Assembly (NCBI GenBank): GCA_029961685.1
Contig: JARWKL010000004.1
Span: 33,028,294 to 33,092,293 of the forward strand
From: Aristolochia californica
Taxonomy: Eukaryota > Streptophyta > Magnoliopsida > Piperales > Aristolochiaceae
DNA: 64,000 nt
Reading direction: 5' to 3'
In this document: piece by piece, positions 49,581-57,786 of the stretch
Position numbering within the stretch: position 1 is the first letter of the stretch
Layout of the letters: every line of letters starts with the position of its first letter
The notes under the pieces: generated by a model
What the model was told of the DNA's origin: nothing
Seen by the model: the letters and a program-made list of their open reading frames with translations, nothing else
The model's database searches: none
Made by a program: the position numbers and the translations under genes

Positions 49581-49930
49581 TGTTATGGATTCATTAGGGG
49601 TTTATTTGCAATTTCTATTCATTTGGGGTTTATTTGCAATTTCTATTCATTAGGGGTTTAATTGTAATTTGTTGAACATTAGGGGTTTATTTGTAATTTG
49701 TAGAACTTATGGCCTTTGGCATGTTTTCACTAATTCCCTATATAAGGGCGTAAGATGAATGAGAAGGTAAGCATTGAATTAATTAGTTGTAGTCAGTTTA
49801 GATTCTCCCTCAGAGGTCTAGGTCGGATTCTCCCTTTGAGGTCCAAGGTCGAGCCTCCTTCAAGGCTCAATCCCTTCCTCCCCACGCTGGAAGAATTTGT
49901 CCGGTGGTTGATCCGAAATGGGTAGTAACA
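49581..49930 (+). repeat. E5 5' LTR
   Basis: It starts TGTTATGGATTCATTAGGGG and ends GGTAGTAACA. An internal run has GGGGTTTATTTGCAATTTCT and related units repeated about four times (49595-49700). Confidence 0.97.
49737..49748 (+). promoter_or_regulatory. TATA box in the E5 5' LTR
   Basis: CCTATATAAGGG is the best TATA-like sequence in the LTR. It is conserved in the 3' LTR (about 53323), in the E6 copy (about 63527-63538, reversed) and in E4. It would drive the genomic RNA containing the chimeric ORF. Confidence 0.65.
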
Positions 49931-50286
49931 CCTTGGTATCAGAGCGGACCAACCGTGGCGATTCTTTTTCCTGGGAGGATTTGCGTCTACAATTGGTGGG
50001 ACAGCATTCAGTTACGGAGAAACAGCAGCAGGCCATGGAGGAAATCAAGACGAACATGTACGCCTTGAAGGAGATGTTACAGCGGATCAAAGGCTACTGG
50101 ATGAGGAAATGGGTTGTGGTCAAACGCCACCGGGCAGTTCCACTCTTCTGGCCGAGCACCACCGTTTCCCCCCCGTCACGATGGGCCACGAGGACCCATG
50201 TTTGGCGATGCATAGACAAGTCCGTGAAATGGCTGCAGATGGCTTTGCAGTGGAAGAGATACAGAAATGGCGTGATGCATGGGTGA
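49918..50286 (+). CDS. E5 short gag-like frame in the leader
   Basis: A 122-codon frame starts at the LTR/primer-site boundary: [20 protein letters not shown], then [20 protein letters not shown]. It mirrors the gag start of G3 and the E4 leader. It overlaps the start of the 972-codon frame in a different phase. It might be the remnant of Gag translation initiation; no knuckle or capsid core is present. Confidence 0.35.
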   Translation: MGSNTLVSERTNRGDSFSWEDLRLQLVGQHSVTEKQQQAMEEIKTNMYALKEMLQRIKGYWMRKWVVVKRHRAVPLFWPSTTVSPPSRWATRTHVWRCIDKSVKWLQMALQWKRYRNGVMHG

Positions 50287-53027
50287 AGTATTGGCTAACA
50301 ACAGAGTATCGAGAGGCCTTCGCCGGAGAAGTTATCACCGATGGGAAATCGGGTGACCAGGTTACCACTTTGTCCCGTCGAGCACCCGAAGCCTCTGCAG
50401 AGGATTTGGGGTCATTATCAGATGGGCAGAGAGGCTTTGCGTCACGACAAATTAAAATTTCCGCACACAAAATTTCAAAGCCGAACAAAGACGACGAGTT
50501 GGGAAAATCAGAGAGGTTTTCGGCTACGACATCGTTGGCGTTGGTTAGATCGGGGGAGACCTTAAATCTGGAAGCACACCAAAATGAGTCATGGCGAGCC
50601 GATCACCATCCCGATCTGCCAAAGGAATATATTCTGGCGCCTATTTCGACCCAGACATCAGACGGCGGCAACCCCAAATTGTGCACATCGGAAGGGTTTT
50701 TCCCCTCCCCTGTCTCCCAAGAAGCCATACATCTTCCACCGATGAAGAAAACCACGACACTGGCTGAACTGGAACTTTATGGGGCACAAATTCCGCCGGA
50801 ACGGGCCAACGAGCGGCTGCCATATTCACCACATCAGCGCAGGTTTGCCTTTCGCCACCGGACACGGATGAGGCTCCGTCGGCGCCATCGGAAACAAATC
50901 CGGTGGGCTTTGGCTTCCGGATTCTCATCCTCAGCCTCACCCTTGCCCTCAGAAGCACAGCGGGGAACCATATCCAACGAAATTTGGGGTAAGATTTTGA
51001 AGCGCCATCTATTTTATGTTAAAATCCGTGGTTCCCTGCGGTTGAAGGGCCTCCAAGGTGCTGAGCAGCAGCAACGCTGCTCGAAAACTGAGAACGAAAG
51101 CTCTCTGTTTCGAGAAGCCACGAACCAGAGCCCAACTGCGGGAATTTCGGCTTGGGTCTATGCCAGTCGAGATCAAATTTTTGGGGTGCTAGAATCTGTA
51201 AAACTAATTTTCTGGGAACGTTGGGAAATTTTTTTTTGGTGGGTTTGTTTTTCTGTGGATGCGTACAGTAACTGTGCGAAGGTGAATTGTCAAATTGCAG
51301 AGGGGCGGTTTCCTTTTCTGGATTCCAGGGAGATAAAATTCGTTTGGGTAATCAATTTGAAGCTCAAACTTGGACGGAAGGTCTTTGTTTCCAAGACTAA
51401 GGCTTTTGGTGTTCCACCTAACTATGAATTGCATAAAACTATTGTTGGAATTTCGGCTTGGCTTGGTTGTTCTGTTGCTGTACACAGCACCAGTGAGTCT
51501 ATTCGTTGTCCACTTGAGAATGGGAAGCTTTTTAATTTTTCAATTGAGGAGACCAGTGTGCAGGTTCCGTATTTCTTTGTGCTTTATGTGATGCTGAAAC
51601 TTTTTTGGGGAAGGGTATATTTAGTTGTTGATGAGCACAGTGGCATGGGTAAAGTTTCAACACATGATATTCTCTATGCTCAGCTAATCATCGATGGACA
51701 GGAGCATGGAGTGAATGGTTTTCTTGTGCAATCCTCCCTTCCAGGTAGTACTATTTGTGATATGGGAATGCAATTTGGATATGGAGCGTCCAATACCTTG
51801 GATAATGGTATCCTACGGCTTGATCATATGCGAATACCAAGGGATCAGATGTTGATGTGTGTTTTGCAAGCCACACAAGCAGGGCAGAGTGTTCAAGCAC
51901 ATGTTCTAAAGCAGCTTATTTATGGGAACCACAGTGGTGATATTCAATTTTCTGTCCAGCATGACCAGCAACTGGAGTGTGGTGGTGGCTACCTGCAGCT
52001 CCTCCCCTTTTATAGTTGTCCAGAAGGTGGTTTGGTAGGAACAATCTACTGGGAGTGTCTATTGGGAGTGGAGATAATGCCACTTTTCTTCCTGTGGATG
52101 CATGCAGATAATGCTAAAACTGTCATCCTGGTTCTTGAACGAGTTTCCATTATAGAGCTAACATGGATCATGCAGAATCAATATGTTGAACGTTTGGGGG
52201 ACGAATCTTTACCAGTTTGCAAGTGGCTCGAAGGAGTGCAGTTCCAGGGGGCTGGTTTTAGCCATGGTGCAGCAAGTGAGCTTGGAAGCATTCCTGCACA
52301 GGCAAGGACGAGGAAAATTGTGAAACTTCTAGGTCGTCACAGTGGGTTTATAGCTATGAATGCTACTTTGGCAAACCGACATGTGGATTGTTGCTTAAAT
52401 CCAGAGTCTCCATTTTACTTAGAAGGGGAAGGTGGACTTTCTGAATTTGCCGAGCAGCGAATTAAAGAAAATGGGCATATTGTCATTGAATTAACAGAAA
52501 GTTCTGGGCAGGAGTATGTTGCTCACAGCATGAGTCATATGGATACAAAAGATGCATCAGGGACTTGTTTACTCCTTGATGTTGGCCTCTGGCTGTCTCA
52601 AAAAGTCAAGGATCATTTCTCAAAAAGTCAGAAGACAACAATAAACCTGCAGTATATTGATCCAACTTACATGATCCGTGTAATTCTTACTAATGCATCA
52701 GACAACATCTACTTTACTCTTCTTGCCCATAGTGTTGTTCATGGAGCCATAACCGGATATCCTGGCCAGATGGTGATTGGCATGGATGTCGCTGCATCTG
52801 AGTTCTCTGACCATGCGGATACGTCATATGATTTGAAATTCAAAGTGGCAAACCATGAGAGCTCCCAGAAAATTTCAGGAAACAACTTAAAGACTGCCTA
52901 CAAGTCTTTTGTGGCCTACTACCCACTTGGGTCTATTGCGGATCGAATTGCTAAGGCTGTGTGGGAACATTACAACAAGCTAACGAAGGAGATTAGGGAG
53001 CAAGTTCAGAGGATGATACTGACATAA
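50109..53027 (+). CDS. Chimeric ORF: leader + acyl-CoA oxidase + calreticulin + phosphofructokinase + enolase pieces
   Basis: A single 972-codon frame without stops. Residues 1 to about 340 come from the element leader ([36 protein letters not shown], as in E3). About 340-512 is unrecognised. Residues 513-606 match peroxisomal acyl-CoA oxidase ([33 protein letters not shown]). Residues 611-632 match calreticulin ([20 protein letters not shown]). About 633-733 is unrecognised. Residues 735-882 match plant ATP-phosphofructokinase ([49 protein letters not shown]). Residues 883-961 match enolase ([44 protein letters not shown]). All pieces are in sense, in frame and without introns. Each lacks key catalytic parts (no PFK GGDGT loop), so no enzyme activity is expected. 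Whether the protein is made is unknown. Confidence 0.85.
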   Translation: MGCGQTPPGSSTLLAEHHRFPPVTMGHEDPCLAMHRQVREMAADGFAVEEIQKWRDAWVKYWLTTEYREAFAGEVITDGKSGDQVTTLSRRAPEASAEDLGSLSDGQRGFASRQIKISAHKISKPNKDDELGKSERFSATTSLALVRSGETLNLEAHQNESWRADHHPDLPKEYILAPISTQTSDGGNPKLCTSEGFFPSPVSQEAIHLPPMKKTTTLAELELYGAQIPPERANERLPYSPHQRRFAFRHRTRMRLRRRHRKQIRWALASGFSSSASPLPSEAQRGTISNEIWGKILKRHLFYVKIRGSLRLKGLQGAEQQQRCSKTENESSLFREATNQSPTAGISAWVYASRDQIFGVLESVKLIFWERWEIFFWWVCFSVDAYSNCAKVNCQIAEGRFPFLDSREIKFVWVINLKLKLGRKVFVSKTKAFGVPPNYELHKTIVGISAWLGCSVAVHSTSESIRCPLENGKLFNFSIEETSVQVPYFFVLYVMLKLFWGRVYLVVDEHSGMGKVSTHDILYAQLIIDGQEHGVNGFLVQSSLPGSTICDMGMQFGYGASNTLDNGILRLDHMRIPRDQMLMCVLQATQAGQSVQAHVLKQLIYGNHSGDIQFSVQHDQQLECGGGYLQLLPFYSCPEGGLVGTIYWECLLGVEIMPLFFLWMHADNAKTVILVLERVSIIELTWIMQNQYVERLGDESLPVCKWLEGVQFQGAGFSHGAASELGSIPAQARTRKIVKLLGRHSGFIAMNATLANRHVDCCLNPESPFYLEGEGGLSEFAEQRIKENGHIVIELTESSGQEYVAHSMSHMDTKDASGTCLLLDVGLWLSQKVKDHFSKSQKTTINLQYIDPTYMIRVILTNASDNIYFTLLAHSVVHGAITGYPGQMVIGMDVAASEFSDHADTSYDLKFKVANHESSQKISGNNLKTAYKSFVAYYPLGSIADRIAKAVWEHYNKLTKEIREQVQRMILT

Positions 53028-53052
53028 GCGAGAATTGCAGCGAGGAAGTTAC

Positions 53053-53073
53053 CAAAAAAAAAAAAAAAAAAAA
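53053..53073 (+). repeat. Poly(A) run after the chimeric ORF
   Basis: A run of about 20 A follows GTTACC, 26 bases after the stop codon. It is also present in the copy at the right edge (about 63785-63804, as T). It could be the fossil poly(A) tail of a captured mRNA or a chance A-tract. Confidence 0.8.
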
Positions 53074-53166
53074 TTTTGCTCCTCTGCTAGGTTGCTCTAT
53101 TTTTTGTACGAACAGGCAATTCTACATTGAGCTTGAGGACAAGCTCGTTCTCCAGGAGGGGAGTAA

Positions 53167-53516
53167 TGTTATGGATTCATTAGGGGTTTATTTGCAATTT
53201 CTATTCATTTGGGGTTTATTTGCAATTTCTATTCATTAGGGATTTAATTGTAATTTGTTGAACATTAGGGGTTTATTTGTAATTTGTAGAACTTATGGCC
53301 TTTGGCATGTTTTCACTAATTCCCTATATAAGGGCGTAAGATGAATGAGAAGGTAAGCATTGAATTAATTAGTTGTAGTCAGTTTAGATTCTCCCTCAGA
53401 GGTCTAGGTCGAATTCTCCCTTTGAGGTCCAAGGTCGTGCCTCCTTCAAGGCTCAATCCCTTCCTCCCCACGCTGGAAGAATTTGTCCGGTGGTTGATCC
53501 GAAATGGGTAGTAACA
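53167..53516 (+). repeat. E5 3' LTR
   Basis: The three differences from the 5' LTR are G to A in the third TTAGGGG unit (near 53242), G to A in GGTCGGATTC, and A to T in GGTCGAGCC. Confidence 0.97.
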
Positions 53517-53521
53517 CGCGA

Positions 53522-54430
53522 TTCATTCCTCTTTCAGCAATAGTCATCCTCTTACAATGCCAGCAGTAGCGGGCCTTAGCTCGGTGCCCTGTCATAAATT
53601 TTTTTGATGAATTTGGGCTTGGTTCTATTTCCTTAGGAATTTGGTCTCATCTATATGTGATGAGGCAGTGCAAAAATGGTGTCGCTGGCGATGTTTTGAT
53701 GAACAACTCGCTCATAGATATGTATGCCCCATGTGGGTCCATCAGGATGGCGTGGCAACTGTTTGAAGAAATGCCAGAGCGGGACGTAGCTTCCTGGAAC
53801 GCCATGATCTTTGGGTTCGCAATGCATGGATATGTCCCAGAGGCATTAGACACCTTCTCTCAAATGTGCATAACAGGAGAGGTAAAGCTTAACTCAATCT
53901 CATTCGTTGGTGTTCTTACTGCATGTCGCCCCGGAGGTTTGGTTGGTGCAGGTCGTAGGTATTTCGATTTAACGGTATCAGAATACAAAATTGTACCCCA
54001 AATTGAGCACTACGGATGTGTTGTTCATCTTCTTGCGCGTGCTGGCTTAGTGGAAGAAGCCATAGATGTTGTGTCTTCTATGCCCATTAGACCAGATGTG
54101 GTGATTTGGAGAAGCCTTCTTAATGCTTGTTGTAAGAGAAAGGCTGGAGTTGCGATCAGCGAATTACTGGCTCAGCAAATTCTAGAGTTGGATGGCGGAT
54201 TTTCTCGTGGAATCTATGTGATTCTGTTCAGGTCTATGCCTCAGCAAACCAATGGAATGATGTTAGAATACTTAGGAGATTACTGTTTGAGAAGGGGGTA
54301 ATGAAGGAACCCGGTTGTCGTGCGTTGGATGGTATAGTTCATGAGTTTCTTGCTGGGGATTCTTCTCCCCCAAGAACAAAAGAGCTATACGACATGTTAA
54401 GTCTTTACCCTCCGGGTAGTGTCCCTATCC
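53522..54430 (+). pseudogene. Captured PPR-protein fragment (E4)
   Basis: The main frame (53657-54301) shows PLS-type pentatricopeptide repeats: NNSLIDMYAPCGSIRMAWQL then FEEMPERDVASWNAMIFGFA, HYGCVVHLLARAGLVEEAID and PDVVIWRSLLNACCKRKAG. After a frame break, an E-motif-like segment (KEPGCRALDGIVHEFLAGDS) is at about 54304-54365. PPR proteins of this class bind organellar RNA. The N-terminus and DYW region are missing. PPR genes are often intron-less, so this piece does not itself prove mRNA capture. The first 100 bases after E5 are unrecognised. Confidence 0.85.
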
Positions 54431-54790
54431 AGAGATTGACTTACTTGAGCCTGCTGTGACTGGTACCCTCAATGTACTCACGACATCAACTGAGGCAAAC
54501 GTGATACAGGTTATTGTTGATTCGTCTGCCTTTGCTGTTGCTATGACACCAACTTGGCCACATGATACAATCATGGAGGAGATTTACTGGTCAGCCAAAG
54601 TATACTGCTGATCAACTGGGAACTGGCACTGCCTTGCAACAACAGCACCAGAAAGTGAAGCTTTGGAGTATGGACCGTAGAACAGACTTGACGTTGTGTC
54701 TGTCTGCCCAACTCTTATTCTCGGGCCCATGTTGCACCCAACCATGAATGCAAGCAGCCTGGTTTTATTCAAGATACAGACAGGTGCACA
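54431..54790 (+). pseudogene. Captured cinnamoyl-CoA-reductase-like fragment (E4)
   Basis: The text LLEPAVTGTLNVLTTSTEAN, then VIVDSSAFAVAMTPTWPHDT and VVSVCPTLILGPMLHPTMNA, matches the middle of plant NADPH-dependent reductases of the cinnamoyl-CoA reductase/DFR superfamily. The catalytic YxxxK region is degraded (YWSAKVYC*, then NWHCLATTAPESEALEYG). At least one stop and one frameshift are present. The nucleotide-binding N-terminus is missing. No introns are evident. Confidence 0.82.
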
Positions 54791-54842
54791 CCAGACAATG
54801 GCAAACAAAATCCGGAGAATAGTTGATGGCCGAGATGGAGCT

Positions 54843-54928
54843 GCAGCTCTTCTTCTTTTCTATGCAAGTTCACTTTTTGTCTCAGGCAGCTCTTCTTCTT
54901 TTCTATGCAAGTTCACTTTTTGTCTCAG
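54843..54928. repeat. Tandem duplication, 2 x 43 bp
   Basis: GCAGCTCTTCTTCTTTTCTATGC..TTTTTGTCTCAG occurs twice without visible differences at the start of the transporter fragment (54843-54885 and 54886-54928). It probably arose by slippage during reverse transcription or replication. Confidence 0.93.
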
Positions 54929-55345
54929 CAGTTTTTTTCTTCCGGCAATCTTGGAACTATTGCAATGGATGCCATTCAGATCCCAGAGACTACTCTAGAA
55001 GTGCTCTTGACGGACAAGTCTGGAAGAAGGCCACTTTTAATGGTATCTGCAGCAGGAACATGTTTGGGTTGCTTCTTCACTGCAATATCATTTGTAATTC
55101 AGGGCCATGAAAGGTCGAAAGATCTGGCTCTTATACTGGTGTTCACAGGGTCCTTCTCCTAGGGCATGGGAGGAATACCATGGGTGATAATGTCTGAGAT
55201 ATTCCCTATCCACTTGAAGGGCACAGCGTTGAAGCCTTGTGACTCTGATCAATTGGTTTGGTTCCTGGGCTATTTCATATACTTTCAACTTTCTCATGGT
55301 TTGGAGCTCGGCAAGAACTTTTTTCCTATCTGCTAGTAATTGTGA
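54886..55345 (+). pseudogene. Captured ERD6-like sugar transporter fragment (E4)
   Basis: The reading, with frame changes, gives LLFYASSLFVSA, SSGNLGTIAMDAIQIPETTL, DKSGRRPLLMVSAAGTCLG, then [20 protein letters not shown] and [20 protein letters not shown]. This is the latter half of ERD6-like monosaccharide transporters of the vacuolar membrane, covering the second PESPR-side transmembrane block. ERD6-like genes have many introns; none are present here, so this piece derives from spliced mRNA. Stops near 55160 and frame breaks rule out function. Confidence 0.87.
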
Positions 55346-55478
55346 CATAACTGTGCTGTTTGTGGCAAAACTCGTCCCATACTGAGGTTGACGCTTGTCC
55401 ATGCATCCAGCTGTCGGCACGGGCCAGCAGACCTACCTTCGAGCTTGAGGGCAAGCTCGTTCTCCAGGAGGGGTGTGA
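55346..55478 (+). other. Conserved 3' tail and polypurine tract of E4
   Basis: GGGCCAGCAGACCTACCTTC and GAGCTTGAGGGCAAGCTCGT, then TCTCCAGGAGGGGTGTGA, directly precede the 3' LTR. The same block ends E1 and E3, and its second half ends E5 and G3. In G3 it encodes the last residues of pol (SFELEDKLFLQEGG), so the tail of the capturing elements is pol-derived. Confidence 0.85.
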
Positions 55479-55879
55479 TGTTATGGACCCCATAGGAGGG
55501 TTTAATTAATGCATTTTCCATTTTATGTATTAGAAGGGTTTATTTGTAATTTGTTTGAACTTGTAGGCCCTTGTTTTGGCCATGTGCGTGTTTTCCCTAA
55601 TTCCCTATATAAGGGCGTAAGATGAATGAGAAGGTAAGCATTAATCCAATTAGTTGTTAGCATAGCAAGGTTGGATTCTCCCTTCTAGCCGAGATCCAGG
55701 GCGAGCTTCCCTTCACATGCTCACACCATCTTCATCGTCTCCGCTGCCCCTCGCCATGTTCCCTTACGAGTACAACTGGTCCCCTTTGACCTACAAGCTT
55801 CCATCTTCTTCCTTCCCGTATCCCTTCCAACCAACACTGAAGAAATTGCATGGTGGCAGATCCGAAATTGGGCATAACA
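55479..55879 (+). repeat. E4 3' LTR
   Basis: It is 401 bp, starting TGTTATGGACCCCATAGGAG and ending TTGGGCATAACA. It is uninterrupted and therefore shows the pre-insertion site of G3. Confidence 0.95.
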
Positions 55880-55884
55880 TTACG

Positions 55885-55980
55885 ATGTTGGGGTTGGAAG
55901 CAATTGCTTTTGGATCGTTTCTATGGGATGCCGAGGATTATGTTGAATCCAAGTACCATTTTATATCAAACTCAATGTGA
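55885..55980 (+). pseudogene. Captured DUF760 gene, last part
   Basis: Directly after the E4 target-site duplication the frame resumes with LGLEAIAFGSFLWDAEDYVE then SKYHFISNS and a stop. This is the usual C-terminal segment of DUF760 proteins and continues the frame broken at 43224. Confidence 0.87.
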
Positions 55981-56142
55981 ACAACTGTTCCACTTGATGA
56001 TATTTCATGTTTATAGAAGCTACAATATCGGTCTTAAAAAAAATAAAAAATTTTGTGGGTGGATGCTCTAGTTTTGTAGCCCGGAGGGCAAGCAGACCTA
56101 CCTTCGAGTTTGAGGACAAGCTCGTTCTTCCAGGGGGTGTAA
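55981..56142 (+). other. E3 3' untranslated tail
   Basis: This holds sequence after the DUF760 stop, an A-rich run (AAAAAAAATAAAAAA near 56036-56050) and the conserved block ACCTACCTTCGAGTTTGAGG then ACAAGCTCGTTCTTCCAGGG. The A-rich run may mark the end of the captured mRNA. Confidence 0.6.
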
Positions 56143-56471
56143 TGTTAAGCACACAATAACTTTATTATTTTAATTTTTTTCTTTAATTTACTTTATTTAT
56201 TTTAGTTTTAGGCCACATGGGTAATTTTTGGAATATTTCATTTATAAGGATATTTTTGTAATATTTTATATTAAACCCTAATAGGGTGAACCCTATTTAA
56301 GGGGTAAGAGTAATGAGAAAGACAAGCATTGATTTTAGGTTAATTTTAGGTTAAATAGGCTTAGAGTTCTCCTCCACGAGCTCTAGGGTTTTCAAGCTCT
56401 CCTTTAACTTGATTTTCGCCTTCCTCTTCTTCCTCCCTATGAGTCCTTGTGTCAGATCCGGGATCGTAACA
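56143..56471 (+). repeat. E3 3' LTR (family I)
   Basis: It is 329 bp, starting TGTTAAGCACACAATAAC and ending GGATCGTAACA. It pairs with 40686-41015, with scattered differences. Confidence 0.93.
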
Positions 56472-56823
56472 TGAACAGAATGGAAGGGGGGAAAATGGAG
56501 AAATCAATGGAGAGAAGAGGACCAGGCTCATCAAAGAGAGTCATGCACCTTGGGTTCCAAGGGAACGCCGACCCTGATTTGTTGAAGGAGAGCACAGATC
56601 CTGGTAAGTTTTTGCTTAGTCCTTCATTTCTTCCCGATGGCCTAATAAGCTAAGGCTCGAGGTAAGTGTTGTAGTTTATTACAATACTGCCCTCGTGGGC
56701 TTCCTACTTGACATTAATAATTTAAAAGAACATATATTGGCTAATGTACTTCACTTCTCCCCTGTGTCACCGACTTGTCCACATCGCATTTGGAGTACTC
56801 GTTCTGCTATCGAGTCCACAACA
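56472..56823 (-). repeat. G1 5' LTR, outer piece
   Basis: On the minus strand it starts TGTTGTGGACTCGATAGCAG and matches the G1 3' LTR at 25001-24700. Together with 40563-40685 it makes an LTR of about 475 bp. Confidence 0.85.
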
Positions 56824-57356
56824 ACTAATTTTTGTTCTTCTTTAAAACAATTATGATATTTATAGGAATATCATTTGCTTCATTATATTTATATTAATAC
56901 CATTATCTTTATTTTATCATTAAAGATTGATAAAACTAAGCATGAATTTTAGAGTCATAAATAAATTGTAAAATAAGAAGAAATATTTTAAGTTATTTGG
57001 TTTATATTTAATAATAAATTAAGATTTAGGTTCATACTAGTTTAGATGGACTCAGGTCTTTATTCCGTTTTCCCCCTAGGTAGATGAAAGTAAGTTAGAC
57101 TTGAACCTAACCTACTTTTGTTGTATGTAACTTTTGCTTCTTAAAAAAAAATTACTCTATATCATTTCCATCACTATTTTTATAATAAAACCATTATTTC
57201 CATTTATCATTAAAAATTGATAAAAAAAACTAGCAAAATGTCTCAGCTTTTCTAAAAGTCCAACCTTTACTTTTATGATGATTTGCTGGCCAAAAATGAG
57301 AAACAATCGAAAAGCACATTGAGAATTGACTTTATGGTCCATATTAGGGAATCAAG
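56824..57356. other. AT-rich intergenic DNA, no gene seen
   Basis: No recognisable feature was found. This is flanking DNA between the G1 stack and the repeats at 57357. Confidence 0.5.
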
Positions 57357-57786
57357 TTTGTTGGCAATGGTGTAGTCGTACAAGGCTGGGAAGGAGAGAC
57401 TCCCCCCATTTCCATCTCTATGTGTAACAGGTAGAAGGCCAAGGGAGGCCCACCTCCCCCTTCTCTTTTTCTGCCAAAGGTAAGCCTTCTCTAGACACTT
57501 TGGGCCAAAATAGGGGACTGCCTTTATTGGCAATAGTGTAGCCATGTATGGCTAGGAATGAAAGCCTTACCCCACCTCTCCCTCTATGTATGCAATGGTG
57601 GATAAAAGAGAAGGAGACACCCATCCCCCCCCCCCTCTCCTTTTTTTGTTTCTAAAGGTAATTAAGCCTTCTCTAGGCACTTCGGTCCTAAATAATGTGA
57701 GGTCAGGAAGGAAAACCTCTCCCCCTTTCCCTGCCTCCTCTTTTCTCTCTCTCTCTCTGCAATAGTTAGAGGGGAAGGGCCCCACC
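57357..57786. repeat. Tandem array of about 170-bp units (2.5 copies)
   Basis: Shared text includes TTGGCAAT.GTGTAG, CCTTCTC.TTTTT.TG..AAAGGTAA and AAGCCTTCTCTAG.CACTT. It recurs from about 57357, 57528 and 57690. The units are pyrimidine-rich and clearly diverged from each other. Overlapping ORFs are produced by the repeat and have no domain. Confidence 0.7.

Larger units (their letters stand above)
49581..53516 (+). mobile_element. E5: young gene-capturing LTR element with a chimeric ORF
   Basis: It is 3936 bp with LTRs at 49581-49930 and 53167-53516, both 350 bp; by eye I count three differences. Target-site duplication is CGCGA (49576-49580 and 53517-53521). Primer site CCTTGGTATCAGAGCGG follows the 5' LTR and CTCCAGGAGGGGAGTAA precedes the 3' LTR. 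The interior is a gag-derived leader and an uninterrupted 972-codon frame made from leader plus pieces of at least four host genes. A second copy begins at 63344 on the minus strand. It encodes no replication enzymes. Confidence 0.97.
43225..55879 (+). mobile_element. E4: family-II gene-capturing LTR element inside E3
   Basis: The 5' LTR is 43225-43305 plus 48512-48831, split by G3. The 3' LTR is 55479-55879. Both total 401 bp. Target-site duplication is TTTCG (43220-43224) and TTACG (55880-55884), one mismatch. Primer site ACTTGGTATCAGAGCGG is at 48832, and the tract CTCCAGGAGGGGTGTGA precedes the 3' LTR. The interior (without G3 and E5) is a gag-derived leader followed by fragments of three host genes: PPR, cinnamoyl-CoA-reductase-like and ERD6-like transporter. 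Removing E4 restores a continuous DUF760 frame. Confidence 0.93.
40686..56471 (+). mobile_element. E3: family-I gene-capturing LTR element
   Basis: LTRs are at 40686-41015 and 56143-56471 (330 and 329 bp). Primer site ACTGGTATCAGAGCGGG follows at 41016 and CTTCCAGGGGGTGTAA precedes the 3' LTR. The interior has a gag-like leader (41040-41960), a poly(A)-binding-protein fragment and an intron-less DUF760 gene fragment split by E4. Without E4 the element is about 3.1 kb. The flanks are TCAAA on the left and TGAAC on the right. They agree at three of five bases, so a clean target-site duplication is not proven. It sits inside the 5' LTR of G1. Confidence 0.88.
24700..56823 (-). mobile_element. 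G1: gypsy chromovirus, outer member of the nested stack
   Basis: G1 is on the minus strand. In transcriptional order it has: 5' LTR (56823-56472, then 40685-40563, split by E3), reversed primer site (near 40550), gag N-terminus (40540-39907), gag C-terminus (28726-28416, split from the rest by G2), then protease, reverse transcriptase, RNase H, integrase and chromodomain region (28360-24979), polypurine tract and a partial 3' LTR (25001 to about 24700). Many frameshifts and stops show it is inactive. It is the oldest insertion of the stack because G2 and E3 lie inside it. The Tekay/Reina type of chromovirus is likely from the C-terminal layout. Confidence 0.88.

Noticed and set aside
50109..53027. 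A functional phosphofructokinase or enolase
   Set aside because: Only partial domains are present; the ATP-binding GGDGT loop of PFK and most enolase catalytic residues are outside the captured pieces.
53657..54301. PPR gene as a resident host gene
   Set aside because: It is truncated at both ends, fused to a CCR-like and a transporter fragment, and lies inside E4 between its primer site and polypurine tract.
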